Of a stretch of 64,000 nt of DNA, positions 8,626-19,572 are shown piece by piece. A program made the position numbers and the translations under genes. The notes beneath the pieces are model-generated. The model saw nothing but the letters and a program-made list of their open reading frames with translations, was not told the DNA's origin and did not search any database. How positions within the stretch are numbered: position 1 is the first letter of the stretch; every line of letters starts with the position of its first letter. The stretch spans positions 1 through 64,000 of the forward strand of contig NZ_JADWYO010000002.1 of assembly GCF_022414595.1 (NCBI RefSeq). Reading direction: 5' to 3'. Source of the stretch: Streptomyces sp. MUM 203J (GTDB lineage Bacteria; Actinomycetota; Actinomycetes; Streptomycetales; Streptomycetaceae).

Positions 8626-9306
8626 TCAGTTCTTGCGGTGGCCTATCAGGCGGGGCTTCGGCTCCAGCCCGTCCAGGCCGTGCCAGGCCAGGTTGACCAG
8701 GTGCGCGGCCACCTCCGCCTTCTTCGGCTTGCGCACGTCCAGCCACCACTGCCCGGTCAGCGCGACCATCCCCACCAGCGCCTGCGCGTACAGCGGCGCC
8801 AGCTTCGGGTCGAAGCCCCGGGCCTTGAACTCCAGGCCCAGGATGTCCTCGACCTGCGTGGCGATGTCCGAGATCAGCGAGGCGAACGTACCCGTCGACT
8901 GGGCCACCGGGGAGTCCCGTACCAGGATCCGGAAGCCGTCCGTGTACGTCTCGATGTAGTCCAGCAGAGCGAACGCCGCCTGCTCCAGCAGCTCCCTCGG
9001 GTGCCCGGCCGTCAGCGCGCCCGTCACCATGTCCAGGAGCTGCCGCATCTCGCGGTCCACCACGACCGCGTACAGGCCCTCCTTGCCGCCGAAGTGCTCG
9101 TACACCACCGGCTTGGACACCCCGGCCTTCGCCGCGATCTCCTCCACCGACGTGCCCTCGAAGCCCTTCGCCGCGAAGAGCGTCCGGCCGATGTCGAGCA
9201 GTTGCTGGCGGCGTTCCGCGCCCGTCATCCGGACCCGGCGTCCCCGCCGGGGCTTGTCACTGCTGCTGATACTGCCACTGCCGTCGATCGCCACGCCGTC
9301 CATCAT
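8626..9306 (-). CDS. TetR-family regulator coupled to the desaturase gene
   Basis: 226 residues from ATG at 9306, whose first bases form the ATGA overlap with the desaturase stop codon (9303-9305); ATG 9303 is an alternative. The N-terminal helix-turn-helix is canonical TetR: RRQQLLDIGRTLFAAKGFEGTSVEEIAAKAGVSKPVVYEHFGGKEGLYAVVVDRE. The C-terminal ligand domain carries WWLDVRKPKKAEVAAHLVNLAWHGL. As second gene of a two-gene operon it likely senses a lipid-type ligand such as an acyl-CoA and represses the operon from the palindromes at 10465-10497. The ligand is an inference. Confidence 0.9.
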   Translation of the reverse strand: MMDGVAIDGSGSISSSDKPRRGRRVRMTGAERRQQLLDIGRTLFAAKGFEGTSVEEIAAKAGVSKPVVYEHFGGKEGLYAVVVDREMRQLLDMVTGALTAGHPRELLEQAAFALLDYIETYTDGFRILVRDSPVAQSTGTFASLISDIATQVEDILGLEFKARGFDPKLAPLYAQALVGMVALTGQWWLDVRKPKKAEVAAHLVNLAWHGLDGLEPKPRLIGHRKN

Positions 9307-10322
9307 GCCGCGTTCGCGGACGACTCCCGCCGCCGGGCCGCGATCCGGGCCTCGGTCGGCCAGCGCACGTCGTACGCCCAGCCCAGCTTCTCGAACCAGC
9401 GGATCAGCCGGGCGCTGGAGTCCAGCTGTCCCCGCAGCACGCCGTGGCGGGCGCTCGTCTGGTCCGCGTGGTGCAGGTTGTGCCAGGACTCGCCGCAGGA
9501 CAGGATCGCCAGCCACCACACGTTGCCCGACCGGTCACGCGACCGGAAGGGCTGCTTGCCGACCGCGTGGCAGATCGAGTTGATCGACCAGGTGACGTGG
9601 TGCAGCAGCGCCACCCGCACCAGGGAACCCCAGAAGAACGCCGTGAAGGCGCCCCACCACGACATCGTGACCAGCCCGCCGATCAGCGGCGGAAGCAGCA
9701 GCGACACCGCCGTCCACAGCACGAACTGGCGCGAGATCCGGCGGATCGCCGGGTCCTTGATCAGGTCCGGCGCGTACTTCTGCTGCGGCGTCTGTTCCTC
9801 GTCGAACATCCAGCCGACGTGTGCCCACCACAGGCCCTTCAGCAGGGCCGGCACGGTCTCGCCGTACCGCCAGGGCGAGTGCGGGTCGCCCTCCGCGTCG
9901 GAGAACTTGTGGTGCTTGCGGTGGTCCGCCACCCAGCGCACCAGCGGCCCCTCGACCGCGAGCGAGCCCATGATCGCCAATGCGATCCGCAGCGGGCGCT
10001 TCGCCTTGAAGGAGCCGTGCGTGAAGTAGCGGTGGAAGCCGATCGTGATGCCGTGGCAGCCGATGAAGTACATCGCCGTCATCAGGCCCAGATCCAGCCA
10101 GCTCACCCCCCAGCCCCAGGCCAGCGGCACCGCCGCCACCAGCGCGAGGAACGGGACCGCGATGAACAGCCCCAGGGTGATCTGCTCGACCGACCCCTTG
10201 CTGTCGCCGCCCAGCGTCGCGGACGGTGCCCCGGCGCGCGCCGGGGCGGTCTCGGTTTCGGTCTCGGTTTCGGTGGCGGAGTCCTGAGCGGTGCGCCGGA
10301 GCACCTCGGGGCTCGTGGTCAT
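9303..10322 (-). CDS. Membrane fatty acid (acyl) delta-9-type desaturase
   Basis: 339 residues from ATG at 10322, with AGGGAT about 6 bases ahead; longer forms would add an implausible Pro/Phe/Arg tail. Three His boxes bind the di-iron centre: HRYFTH, HRKHH and HNLHH, with hydrophobic spans before and between them. It introduces a double bond into acyl chains to adjust membrane fluidity. The N-terminus holds a Thr-Glu dipeptide run encoded by a GGTTTC/GGTCTC simple repeat (about 10247-10274). It overlaps the downstream tetR by 4 bases. Confidence 0.92.
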   Translation of the reverse strand: MTTSPEVLRRTAQDSATETETETETAPARAGAPSATLGGDSKGSVEQITLGLFIAVPFLALVAAVPLAWGWGVSWLDLGLMTAMYFIGCHGITIGFHRYFTHGSFKAKRPLRIALAIMGSLAVEGPLVRWVADHRKHHKFSDAEGDPHSPWRYGETVPALLKGLWWAHVGWMFDEEQTPQQKYAPDLIKDPAIRRISRQFVLWTAVSLLLPPLIGGLVTMSWWGAFTAFFWGSLVRVALLHHVTWSINSICHAVGKQPFRSRDRSGNVWWLAILSCGESWHNLHHADQTSARHGVLRGQLDSSARLIRWFEKLGWAYDVRWPTEARIAARRRESSANAA

Positions 10323-10380
10323 GAAAATCCCTGGGGGGTGAGGAAACGACGGGGAGAAGGGACTGAAGGAACGCGGCAAG

Positions 10381-10447
10381 GGCATGCGCGGAAAGGGCAT
10401 GCGCGTGAACACACGCGTGAACACATGCGTACGGACACATGCGCGTG
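10381..10447. repeat. Cluster of short direct repeats in the desaturase/ppc intergenic region
   Basis: GGCATGCGCG occurs at 10381 and 10396. GCGTGAACACA occurs at 10403 and 10415 with a 12-base period, followed by further CATGCG units up to 10447. It lies in the presumed 5' leader of the desaturase. It could be a regulatory leader or slipped-strand repeat; no function is assigned. Confidence 0.45.
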
Positions 10448-10464
10448 GAACACGGGGAGCGCAT

Positions 10465-10497
10465 CCCTACGGTCCCGTAACCTACGGCATCGTAAGT
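10465..10497. promoter_or_regulatory. Tandem palindromes, candidate TetR operators for the desaturase operon
   Basis: Two adjacent imperfect palindromes with CTACG/CGTA half-sites: CCCTACGG-TC-CCGTAAC (10465-10481) and ACCTACG-GCAT-CGTAAGT (10480-10497), with centres about 15 bp apart. They lie 140-175 bases upstream of the desaturase start. The rest of the 380-base gap up to ppc holds the repeat cluster above, a TTGACG box at 10531, a TATCCT hexamer at 10557 (inside the hairpin GACACC-N7-GGTGTC, 10551-10569) that may belong to the ppc promoter, and AAGGAG at 10689. Confidence 0.5.
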
Positions 10498-10702
10498 ATG
10501 GCAGCGCGCGGCCCGGCGGCAAGAGGGCTGTTGACGGCGTGGCCCGACCGGACACCTATCCTGGGTGTCGTCGGACAGCGCGGTCCGCAGGTCCCCGCAG
10601 GGAACTTCCCAGCGAAACCGGCCACGAGTTCGAAGGGGCATCCCCGGGGACACCACAGCAGTACCCCTCCAGACGTGCTCATCACTGCAAGGAGCCGCAC
10701 CT

Positions 10703-13447
<2,745 letters not shown>

Positions 13448-13469
13448 CGCCCGAGCGCGCAGCAGAAGA

Positions 13470-13506
13470 GGGCCCCCGCCCGAGCCGGACGCTCGGGCGG
13501 GGGCCC
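13470..13506. terminator. Bidirectional terminator between ppc and the surface protein gene
   Basis: Perfect 15-bp stem (13470-13484 with 13492-13506) and a 7-base loop, between two convergent genes. Confidence 0.85.
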
Positions 13507-13525
13507 TCCCTCTGACAGCGGTACG

Positions 13526-14308
13526 TCAGTGCTGCTGGGCGCTCTTGCGGCGGCGCAGCACCAGGAACGCGCCACCCGCGACCAGCGCGGCGGCGACACC
13601 GGCGAGGGCGCCGACGGGGGTGCTGCTGCCGGTCTCGGCCAGGTCACCGGTCGAGGCGCCCTCCGACTCCGACGCGGACGGCGCGGCCGAAGGGGTCGTC
13701 CCGCCCGGCATCGTCTCCGACGGCGAGGAGGACGGCTCGGTGCTCGGGGTCTCCGAACTCGTGGGCTCCGAGGCCGACGGGGTCGGCTCCGTGCTGGGCG
13801 TCTCCGTGCTCGTGGGCTCCGAGGACGAGGGGCTCGGCTCGGTGCTCGGGCTCTCCTCGTCGTCCGGGACGTCGCTCGCCGGGCAGGTGTGCGACAGGTT
13901 GAACCAGTCGGTCTTCTTGCCCTTCTTGTTGAGGCCCTTGACCACGGCCTCGGCGGACACCAGCGTGTCACCCGCGGTCGACGCCGCGAAGGCGTGCTTG
14001 GCGTCCGGCGGGCCGAAGGACGTGATGACCTTCTCGCCGTCCTTCTCGAACACGACCGTCAGCTCGACGAACTCGTAGCTGCGGCCCTTGAGCACGAAGT
14101 GCCAGCCGTCCTGGTCCGCCGGAATGTCCGCGCAGGTCTGCTCCTTGTCACCGGTCCACGAGGTGGCGGTCAGCGGGAGGTCCTTCGCCTGGTGCAGCGG
14201 AATGGTGTAGGTGTCCGGGGTTTCCGTGGCGTGCGCGGCAGGGGCGAGCAGCAGCGAGCAGGCCGCAGCCGCCGCCAGCGCGCCGGTGGTCTTGGAAAGG
14301 GTGCGCAT
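13526..14308 (-). CDS. Sortase-anchored surface protein (LAETG sorting signal)
   Basis: 260 residues from ATG at 14308. Signal peptide residues 1-27 end AHA-TE. A folded domain of about 120 residues follows, with two Cys (TCADIP and HTCPAS) that could pair. Next is a Ser/Thr/Pro/Glu stalk built from a 17-residue repeat. The end is a sorting signal: LAETG at 223-227, a hydrophobic stretch, then RRRKSAQQH. LAxTG is the signal I associate with class E sortases of Streptomyces, so attachment to peptidoglycan is expected. No sortase gene is adjacent. The ligand of the folded domain is unknown. Confidence 0.85.
   Translation of the reverse strand: MRTLSKTTGALAAAAACSLLLAPAAHATETPDTYTIPLHQAKDLPLTATSWTGDKEQTCADIPADQDGWHFVLKGRSYEFVELTVVFEKDGEKVITSFGPPDAKHAFAASTAGDTLVSAEAVVKGLNKKGKKTDWFNLSHTCPASDVPDDEESPSTEPSPSSSEPTSTETPSTEPTPSASEPTSSETPSTEPSSSPSETMPGGTTPSAAPSASESEGASTGDLAETGSSTPVGALAGVAAALVAGGAFLVLRRRKSAQQH
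13741..13850. repeat. 51-bp direct repeats encoding the surface-protein stalk
   Basis: Two units with 51-bp spacing (starting near 13741 and 13792) and a partial third near 13843. They are translated on the minus strand as 17-residue Ser/Thr/Pro/Glu units. They are internal to the LAETG protein gene and likely vary in copy number between strains. Confidence 0.7.
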
Positions 14309-14491
14309 GGGCAGTCCAACGTGTCAGAAGGGTGGGCCGTGGAGGGTGGCGGCTCAGCTTCCTTACGTCCCGGCCACACCGTCAAGCGAAAAGAACCCCA
14401 TGCGTCCCTAAAATGCCGGTCTGCCCGGATGATCCCGGATAACAGTTGAGTCAAACCTGAAATGGTTGTACGGAGTTCCGTAGAAGTTCCG

Positions 14492-14986
14492 TCACAACGC
14501 CAGGAACGACGCCACCAGAAGCACCCCGCCCGCGATCCCCGAGGCCCACGCCACCCGGGGCCACCGCAGCCCGCCGCCCACCACCAGCGAGGCCAGCAGC
14601 AACGCGCCCCCCAGGGGCAGCCACGCGTACAGGCCGCCCGCCCAGCCCGTGCGGACGACCTCCGTCGTGTCGGGCTTCACCACCACCGCGTACCGCTCGC
14701 CCTTCTCCACCGCCACCGATCGCGCGATCGTCATGTCCGTCCGCGACGGTCCCGCCCGGTCGTCCGGCGCGAACCGACCCGTGCACACGTCGGCACCGCA
14801 CCCGGTGACCGTCATGATGCCGTGCGTCCGCCCCTTGGACAGCAGCACATGCTGTGCCGTGCCCCAGGACGCCCACACACCCGCGACCACCAGCAACAGC
14901 GCCACCAGCACCATCGCGGCGTCACGGGCGTACAGGAGGGCGGGGGTCCGCTTCTTGGGGCTCATGGACACGCGATCCTTGGCCAT
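14492..14986 (-). CDS. Small membrane protein of unknown function
   Basis: 164 residues from ATG at 14986; ATG 14965 is an alternative. Three predicted membrane spans: about 22-42, 119-137 and 146-163. The loop between spans 1 and 2, of about 75 residues, carries a CGADVC pair and ends in an RTGWAGG turn. It lies 59 bases downstream of pth in the same direction, so it may be co-transcribed. I do not recognise the family. Confidence 0.7.
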   Translation of the reverse strand: MAKDRVSMSPKKRTPALLYARDAAMVLVALLLVVAGVWASWGTAQHVLLSKGRTHGIMTVTGCGADVCTGRFAPDDRAGPSRTDMTIARSVAVEKGERYAVVVKPDTTEVVRTGWAGGLYAWLPLGGALLLASLVVGGGLRWPRVAWASGIAGGVLLVASFLAL

Positions 14987-15045
14987 GGCACCGCGCTCCG
15001 TCAATTCCCATGGGAGCAGCCGGGCCGGACGCCAGGTGCCGGACC

Positions 15046-15645
15046 TCAGGAGTTGTAGGCGGACTGCGCCCGCTCCAGCCCCTCCGTCACCAGGCACTCG
15101 ACCGCGTCCGCCGCCCGGTCCACGAAGTAGTCCAGCTCCTTGCGCTCCGCCGACGAGAAGTCCTTCAGCACGAAGTCCGCCACCGGCATCCGCCCGGGCG
15201 GGCGCCCGATGCCGAACCGCACCCGGTGGTACTCCGCGCCCATCGCCTTCGTCATCGACTTCAGCCCGTTGTGCCCGTTGTCCCCGCCGCCGAGCTTCAG
15301 CCGCAGCGTCCCGTAGTCGATGTCCAGCTCGTCGTGGACGGCCACGATCCGCGCCACCGGCACCTTGTAGAAGTCCCGCAACGCCACCACCGGCCCGCCG
15401 GACAGGTTCATGTACGACATCGGCTTCGCCAGGATCACCCGGCACCCCGCCGGACCCGGAGGACCCACCCGGCCCTCCACGACCTGCGCCTGCGCCTTGC
15501 CGTGCCGCTTGAACGAACCGCCCATCCGCTCGGCCAGGAGGTCGGCCACCATGAAGCCGACATTGTGCCGGTTCCCGGCGTAACCGGGGCCCGGGTTGCC
15601 GAGCCCCGCGATCAGCCAGGGAGCACCGGCGCCGTCCGTCGTCAT
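15046..15645 (-). CDS. pth: Peptidyl-tRNA hydrolase
   Basis: 199 residues from ATG at 15645, with GGAGG upstream. The family signature is intact: [18 protein letters not shown] (catalytic His), [10 protein letters not shown], the HDELD loop with its catalytic Asp, and [12 protein letters not shown]. It releases peptides from prematurely dropped peptidyl-tRNA in the cytoplasm. It follows rplY, a pairing that is widespread in bacteria. Confidence 0.97.
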   Translation of the reverse strand: MTTDGAGAPWLIAGLGNPGPGYAGNRHNVGFMVADLLAERMGGSFKRHGKAQAQVVEGRVGPPGPAGCRVILAKPMSYMNLSGGPVVALRDFYKVPVARIVAVHDELDIDYGTLRLKLGGGDNGHNGLKSMTKAMGAEYHRVRFGIGRPPGRMPVADFVLKDFSSAERKELDYFVDRAADAVECLVTEGLERAQSAYNS

Positions 15646-15667
15646 CCGCGTAAGCCTCCAGAGGAAA

Positions 15668-15695
15668 GTGGGGGGTGCTCGGCAGCACCCCCCAC
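15668..15695 (-). terminator. Hairpin between rplY and pth
   Basis: Perfect 12-bp stem (15668-15679 with 15684-15695) and a 4-base loop in the 79-base rplY-pth gap. Because pth follows closely on the same strand, partial termination or transcript processing is more likely than a full stop. Confidence 0.6.
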
Positions 15696-15724
15696 ATCAG
15701 ATCAAGAGCAGCTCAGGAGCAGGC

Positions 15725-16315
15725 TCAGGCCTCGGCGCCCGCCTCGGACTCGCCCTCGGCGGCCGGCTCCTCGGCCTGCGCGGCCAGCACCTGGAGGACC
15801 ACGGTGTCGCCGTCCACGGCCAGCGAGACGCCGGTCGGCAGCGCGATGTCCTTCGCCTGGACGGAGGCGCCGGCCTCCAGGCCCGCGACGGAGACCGTCA
15901 GGGACTCGGGGATGTGCGTGGCCTCGGCCTCGACCGGCAGCGCGTTCAGGACGTGGTCCAGCAGGTTGCCGCCCGGGGCCAGGTCGCCCTCGGTCTGGAC
16001 CGGGATCTCGACGGCGACGGTCTCGCCGCGCTTCACCAGCAGCAGGTCGACGTGCTCCAGGAAGCCCTTCAGCGGGTCGCGCTGCACGGCCTTCGCGATC
16101 GCCAGCTCCTGGCCCTTGCCCGCGATGTCCAGCGTCAGCAGGACGTTCGAGGTCTTGAGGGCCATCATCAGGTCGTGACCCGGAAGGGCCAGGTGGACCG
16201 GCTCGGTGCCGTGGCCGTACAGCACACCCGGGACCTTGCCCTCGCGGCGGGTACGGCGGGCGGCACCCTTGCCGAACTCGGTACGGGCCTCGGCGGAGAT
16301 CTTCACCTCGGACAT
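15725..16315 (-). CDS. rplY: 50S ribosomal protein L25 (general stress protein Ctc type)
   Basis: 196 residues from ATG at 16315, begins MSEVKISAEARTEFGKGAARRTRREGKVPGVLYG, the 5S rRNA-binding L25 domain. A C-terminal beta domain follows (about 95-180), as in the long TL5/CTC form, and the end is Glu/Ala-rich. It binds 5S rRNA in the large subunit. A long open frame one base out of phase (15702-16322) is its shadow. The 262-base gap before it holds the prs terminator and presumably the rplY promoter. Confidence 0.96.
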   Translation of the reverse strand: MSEVKISAEARTEFGKGAARRTRREGKVPGVLYGHGTEPVHLALPGHDLMMALKTSNVLLTLDIAGKGQELAIAKAVQRDPLKGFLEHVDLLLVKRGETVAVEIPVQTEGDLAPGGNLLDHVLNALPVEAEATHIPESLTVSVAGLEAGASVQAKDIALPTGVSLAVDGDTVVLQVLAAQAEEPAAEGESEAGAEA

Positions 16316-16521
16316 AGCACACTCCTCGTAACGCGTCAGACGGACATCACACTCGTGGTCACTCGGCCACGACTGGACGGCACGGGCCTGCTACGAAGAG
16401 CGCGTCGATAACGGACCGCCGCCACCACCGGATCCCTCCGGCGGCACGGCCTCCCTCGCCGAGCAACCCGACCAGTCTACGCGGCGCCCCGAGCTCACCC
16501 AACTCGATCACCCGCACACGA

Positions 16522-16555
16522 CGAGGGCCGCCCCCTCGGCAGGGGACGGCCCTCG
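16522..16555 (-). terminator. Terminator after prs
   Basis: Long hairpin: outer 9-bp stem (16522-16530 with 16547-16555), one mismatch, inner 5-bp stem and a 4-base loop, 23 bases after the prs stop codon. Confidence 0.75.
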
Positions 16556-16577
16556 CGAACGCCTCAGGTCAGGAACG

Positions 16578-17555
16578 TTACGCCTGCTCCTCGAAGAGGC
16601 TCGTCACCGAGCCGTCCTCGAACACCTCACGCACCGCACGCGCGATCGTCGGCGCGATCGACAGCACCGTGATCTTGTCCAGGTCCAGCTCGCCCGGCGT
16701 CGGCAGGGTGTTCGTCAGCACGAACTCGCTCACCTTCGAGTTCTTCAGCCGGTCGGCGGCCGGACCCGACAGGATGCCGTGCGTCGCCGTCACGATCACG
16801 TCCTCGGCGCCGTGCGCGAACAGCGCGTCGGCGGCGGCGCAGATCGTGCCGCCCGTGTCGATCATGTCGTCGACCAGGACGCACACCCGGCCCTCGACCT
16901 CGCCGACGACCTCGTGGACGGTCACCTGGTTCGCCACGTCCTTGTCGCGCCGCTTGTGCACGATCGCCAGCGGCGCGTCCAGCCGGTCGCACCAGCGGTC
17001 CGCGACCCGCACCCGGCCCGCGTCCGGGGACACGACGGTCAGCTTCGACCGGTCCACCTTCCGGCCCACGTAGTCCGTCAGCACCGGCAGCGCCGTCAGG
17101 TGGTCCACCGGACCGTCGAAGAAGCCCTGGATCTGGTCCGTGTGCAGATCCACGGTCAGGATCCGGTCCGCGCCGGCCGTCTTCAGCAGATCGGCCACGA
17201 GGCGGGCCGAGATCGGCTCACGGCCCTTGTGCTTCTTGTCCTGCCGGGCGTAGCCGTACGACGGGATGATCACGGTGATGCTCGCGGCCGAGGCACGCTT
17301 CAGCGCATCGATCATGATCAGCTGTTCCATGATCCACTTGTTGATCGGTGCCGTGTGGCTCTGGATCAGGAAGCAGTCCGCGCCGCGCGCCGACTCCTGG
17401 TACCGGACGTAGATCTCGCCGTTGGCGAAATCGAACACCTTCGTCGGCACCACACCGACACCCAGCTGCTGTGCGACCTCCTCCGCCAGCTCGGGGTGGG
17501 CGCGGCCGGAGAACAGCATCAACTTCTTCTCGCCGGACGTCTTGATCCCGGTCAC
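16578..17555 (-). CDS. prs: Ribose-phosphate pyrophosphokinase (PRPP synthetase)
   Basis: 325 residues from GTG at 17555, preceded by GAGGAG. Signature regions: FDFANGEIYVRYQES, the catalytic flexible loop with KKHKGREPISARL, DLHTDQIQGFF, and the PRPP-binding loop VLVDDMIDTGGTI. It makes PRPP for nucleotide, His and Trp synthesis in the cytoplasm. It lies 109 bases after glmU and is probably co-transcribed with it. Confidence 0.97.
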   Translation of the reverse strand: MTGIKTSGEKKLMLFSGRAHPELAEEVAQQLGVGVVPTKVFDFANGEIYVRYQESARGADCFLIQSHTAPINKWIMEQLIMIDALKRASAASITVIIPSYGYARQDKKHKGREPISARLVADLLKTAGADRILTVDLHTDQIQGFFDGPVDHLTALPVLTDYVGRKVDRSKLTVVSPDAGRVRVADRWCDRLDAPLAIVHKRRDKDVANQVTVHEVVGEVEGRVCVLVDDMIDTGGTICAAADALFAHGAEDVIVTATHGILSGPAADRLKNSKVSEFVLTNTLPTPGELDLDKITVLSIAPTIARAVREVFEDGSVTSLFEEQA

Positions 17556-17664
17556 AGCACTTGTCTCCTCAGACGTGTTCCCTGGCCGCGTGTCCCGATC
17601 CGCGAACCAGCCGAATTTGTGTGCACGTATCACGTTACGCCGAGTCCGGCGTACGCGTTTTCGG

Positions 17665-19110
17665 TCAGCCTTCGCCGCCCGCCTCCCCGGAGGCCGCTCC
17701 CGCGGCCCGCGCGGCGGCGCTCCCCGGGCGCTTGCGAGCCACCCAGCCCTCGATATTCCGCTGCTGACCACGGGCGACGGCCAGCGCACCGGCCGGCACG
17801 TCCTTGGTGATCACCGAGCCCGCAGCGGTGTAGGCCCCGTCCCCGACCGTGACAGGAGCCACAAACATGTTGTCCGACCCGGTCTTGCAGTGGGACCCGA
17901 TCGTCGTGTGGTGCTTCTTCTCCCCGTCGTAGTTCACGAAGACCGAGGCGGCGCCGATGTTGGTGTGGTCACCGATGGTCGCGTCACCGACGTAGGACAG
18001 GTGGGGCACCTTCGTCCCCTCTCCGACGTTCGCGTTCTTCGTCTCGACGTACGTCCCGATCTTGGCCTTGGCCCCGAGCCGGGTCCCCGGCCGCAGGTAG
18101 GCGTACGGCCCCACGGAGGCGCCCGCGCCGACGACGGCGGAGTCGGCGACGGTGTTGTCCACCCGGGCACCCGCGTGCACATGGGTGTCCCTGAGCCGCG
18201 TGTTGGGCCCCACCTCGGCGTCCTCGCCGACATGCGTGTCCCCGAGAAGCTGCGTGCCGGGGTGGATCACCGCGTCGGGCTCGAAGGTGACCGTGACATC
18301 CACCTGCACGGACGCCGGATCGACGACGGTGACCCCCGCCGTCATGGCTGCCTCCAGGAGCCGCCGGTTGAGCAGCGCCCGGGCCTCGGCGAGCTGGACG
18401 CGATTGTTGATCCCGAGGATCTCCCGGTGGTCGGCCGCGACGGAGGCCCCCACCCGGTGCCCGGCCTCGCGCAGGATGGACAGCACGTCCGTGAGGTACT
18501 CCTCGCCCTGGCTGTTGTCCGTCCGCACCCGGGTCAGCGCGTCCGCCAGCAGCCGCCCGTCGAAGGCGAACACCCCGGAGTTGATCTCCCGGATGGCCCG
18601 CTGCGCGTCGGAGGCGTCCTTGTGCTCGACGATCGCGGTGACGGCGCCGGTCTGCGCGTCCCGCACGATCCGCCCGTATCCGGTGGAGTCCGGCACCTCG
18701 GCGGTCAGCACGGTGACGGCGTTCCCGTCGGCGGAGTGGGTGGCGGCGAGGGCGCTCAGGGTCTCGCCGGACAGCAGCGGGGTGTCCCCGCACACCACGA
18801 CGACGGTCCCGTCGACGTCCCCCAGCTCCTCCAGCGCCATGCGCACGGCATGCCCGGTGCCGTTCTGCTCGTACTGCACGGCGGTCCGGGTCCCGGGGAA
18901 CCGCTCCTCCAGATGTGCGGTGACCCGCTCGCGGGCGTGCCCCACGACCACGCACAGATGCGTGGGGTCCAGTTCCCGTGCGGCGGACACCACATGCCCG
19001 ACGAGGGAACGCCCGCAGATCTCGTGCAGGACCTTCGGGGTCTTGGACTTCATGCGGGTGCCCTCACCCGCGGCGAGGACGACGACGGCAGCCGGGCGGA
19101 TGGCGCTCAC
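17665..19110 (-). CDS. glmU: Bifunctional N-acetylglucosamine-1-phosphate uridyltransferase / glucosamine-1-phosphate acetyltransferase
   Basis: 481 residues from ATG at 19110. The N-terminal pyrophosphorylase has LAAGEGTRMKSKTPKVLHEI and CGDTPLL. The C-terminal left-handed beta helix has hexapeptide repeats (about 255-440) and the catalytic stretch VETKNANVGEGTKVPHLSYVGDA. It supplies UDP-GlcNAc for peptidoglycan. A 20-residue Ala/Gly-rich tail at the end is typical of actinobacterial forms. Confidence 0.97.
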   Translation of the reverse strand: MSAIRPAAVVVLAAGEGTRMKSKTPKVLHEICGRSLVGHVVSAARELDPTHLCVVVGHARERVTAHLEERFPGTRTAVQYEQNGTGHAVRMALEELGDVDGTVVVVCGDTPLLSGETLSALAATHSADGNAVTVLTAEVPDSTGYGRIVRDAQTGAVTAIVEHKDASDAQRAIREINSGVFAFDGRLLADALTRVRTDNSQGEEYLTDVLSILREAGHRVGASVAADHREILGINNRVQLAEARALLNRRLLEAAMTAGVTVVDPASVQVDVTVTFEPDAVIHPGTQLLGDTHVGEDAEVGPNTRLRDTHVHAGARVDNTVADSAVVGAGASVGPYAYLRPGTRLGAKAKIGTYVETKNANVGEGTKVPHLSYVGDATIGDHTNIGAASVFVNYDGEKKHHTTIGSHCKTGSDNMFVAPVTVGDGAYTAAGSVITKDVPAGALAVARGQQRNIEGWVARKRPGSAAARAAGAASGEAGGEG

Positions 19111-19241
19111 GGATGGGCCCTTCGGCAGTCAGGTGACGGACACCTGGAGGATACCGGGGGGATGCGCAGTGACCTGCGGGGCTTCGCCCACACGCGAACG
19201 GGCCCCGACCCTCGGGGTCAGGACCCGGACCTGAGGAGGTG

Positions 19242-19312
19242 CTCCCGGGGGAGGACTCGAACCCCCATGATCAGAACCAAAATCTGACGTCTTGCCCTTA
19301 GACGACCCGGGA
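19242..19312 (-). tRNA. tRNA-Gln (anticodon TTG)
   Basis: Read on the minus strand, all arms fold: acceptor TCCCGGG/CCCGGGA (7 bp), D stem GTCT/AGAC, anticodon stem TCAGA/TCTGA with loop TTTTGGT giving anticodon TTG, T loop TTCGAGT, discriminator G. Length 71; CCA is not encoded. It lies upstream of glmU in the same direction. The 260 bases between it and the sensor kinase show nothing further. Confidence 0.93.
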
Positions 19313-19572
19313 TAGCCGCTTATGTCCGATTTCTGTGATCGGCAGCGGGTGCAGCCCCTACTATGCCGCACCATCAGCCCTCGGTGCGACGGTACGGCCA
19401 GGCGCCCTGGCGGACTTTGCTCACAGGACAACCTCGGTGTGTCCCGCCGACGTTCTCGCGGACCGTTCCCGGGTCGTGCTTCGTGAGCGTCGTCTCGCCC
19501 GATCCGCCGGGACCGCACCGGCGAGGTCACCTCCCACAGGCCCCCTCGCCGCTCGCCCGTAGGCTGGGAGGC

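Noticed and set aside
13470-13506. Other GC-rich inverted repeats as mobile-element ends
   Set aside because: All strong inverted repeats lie just after stop codons or between convergent genes and are best read as terminators; no transposase, target duplication or element-sized insert was found anywhere in the window.
15702-16322. Long open frame overlapping rplY on the same strand, one frame out
   Set aside because: No family match and Gly/Arg/Pro-rich; the L25 frame has a start, ribosome site and full domain.
19242-19312. tRNA-Gln as an integration site for an element
   Set aside because: No integrase, no repeated tRNA 3' end in the window, and the flanking genes are housekeeping genes in an order I recall from other Streptomyces.
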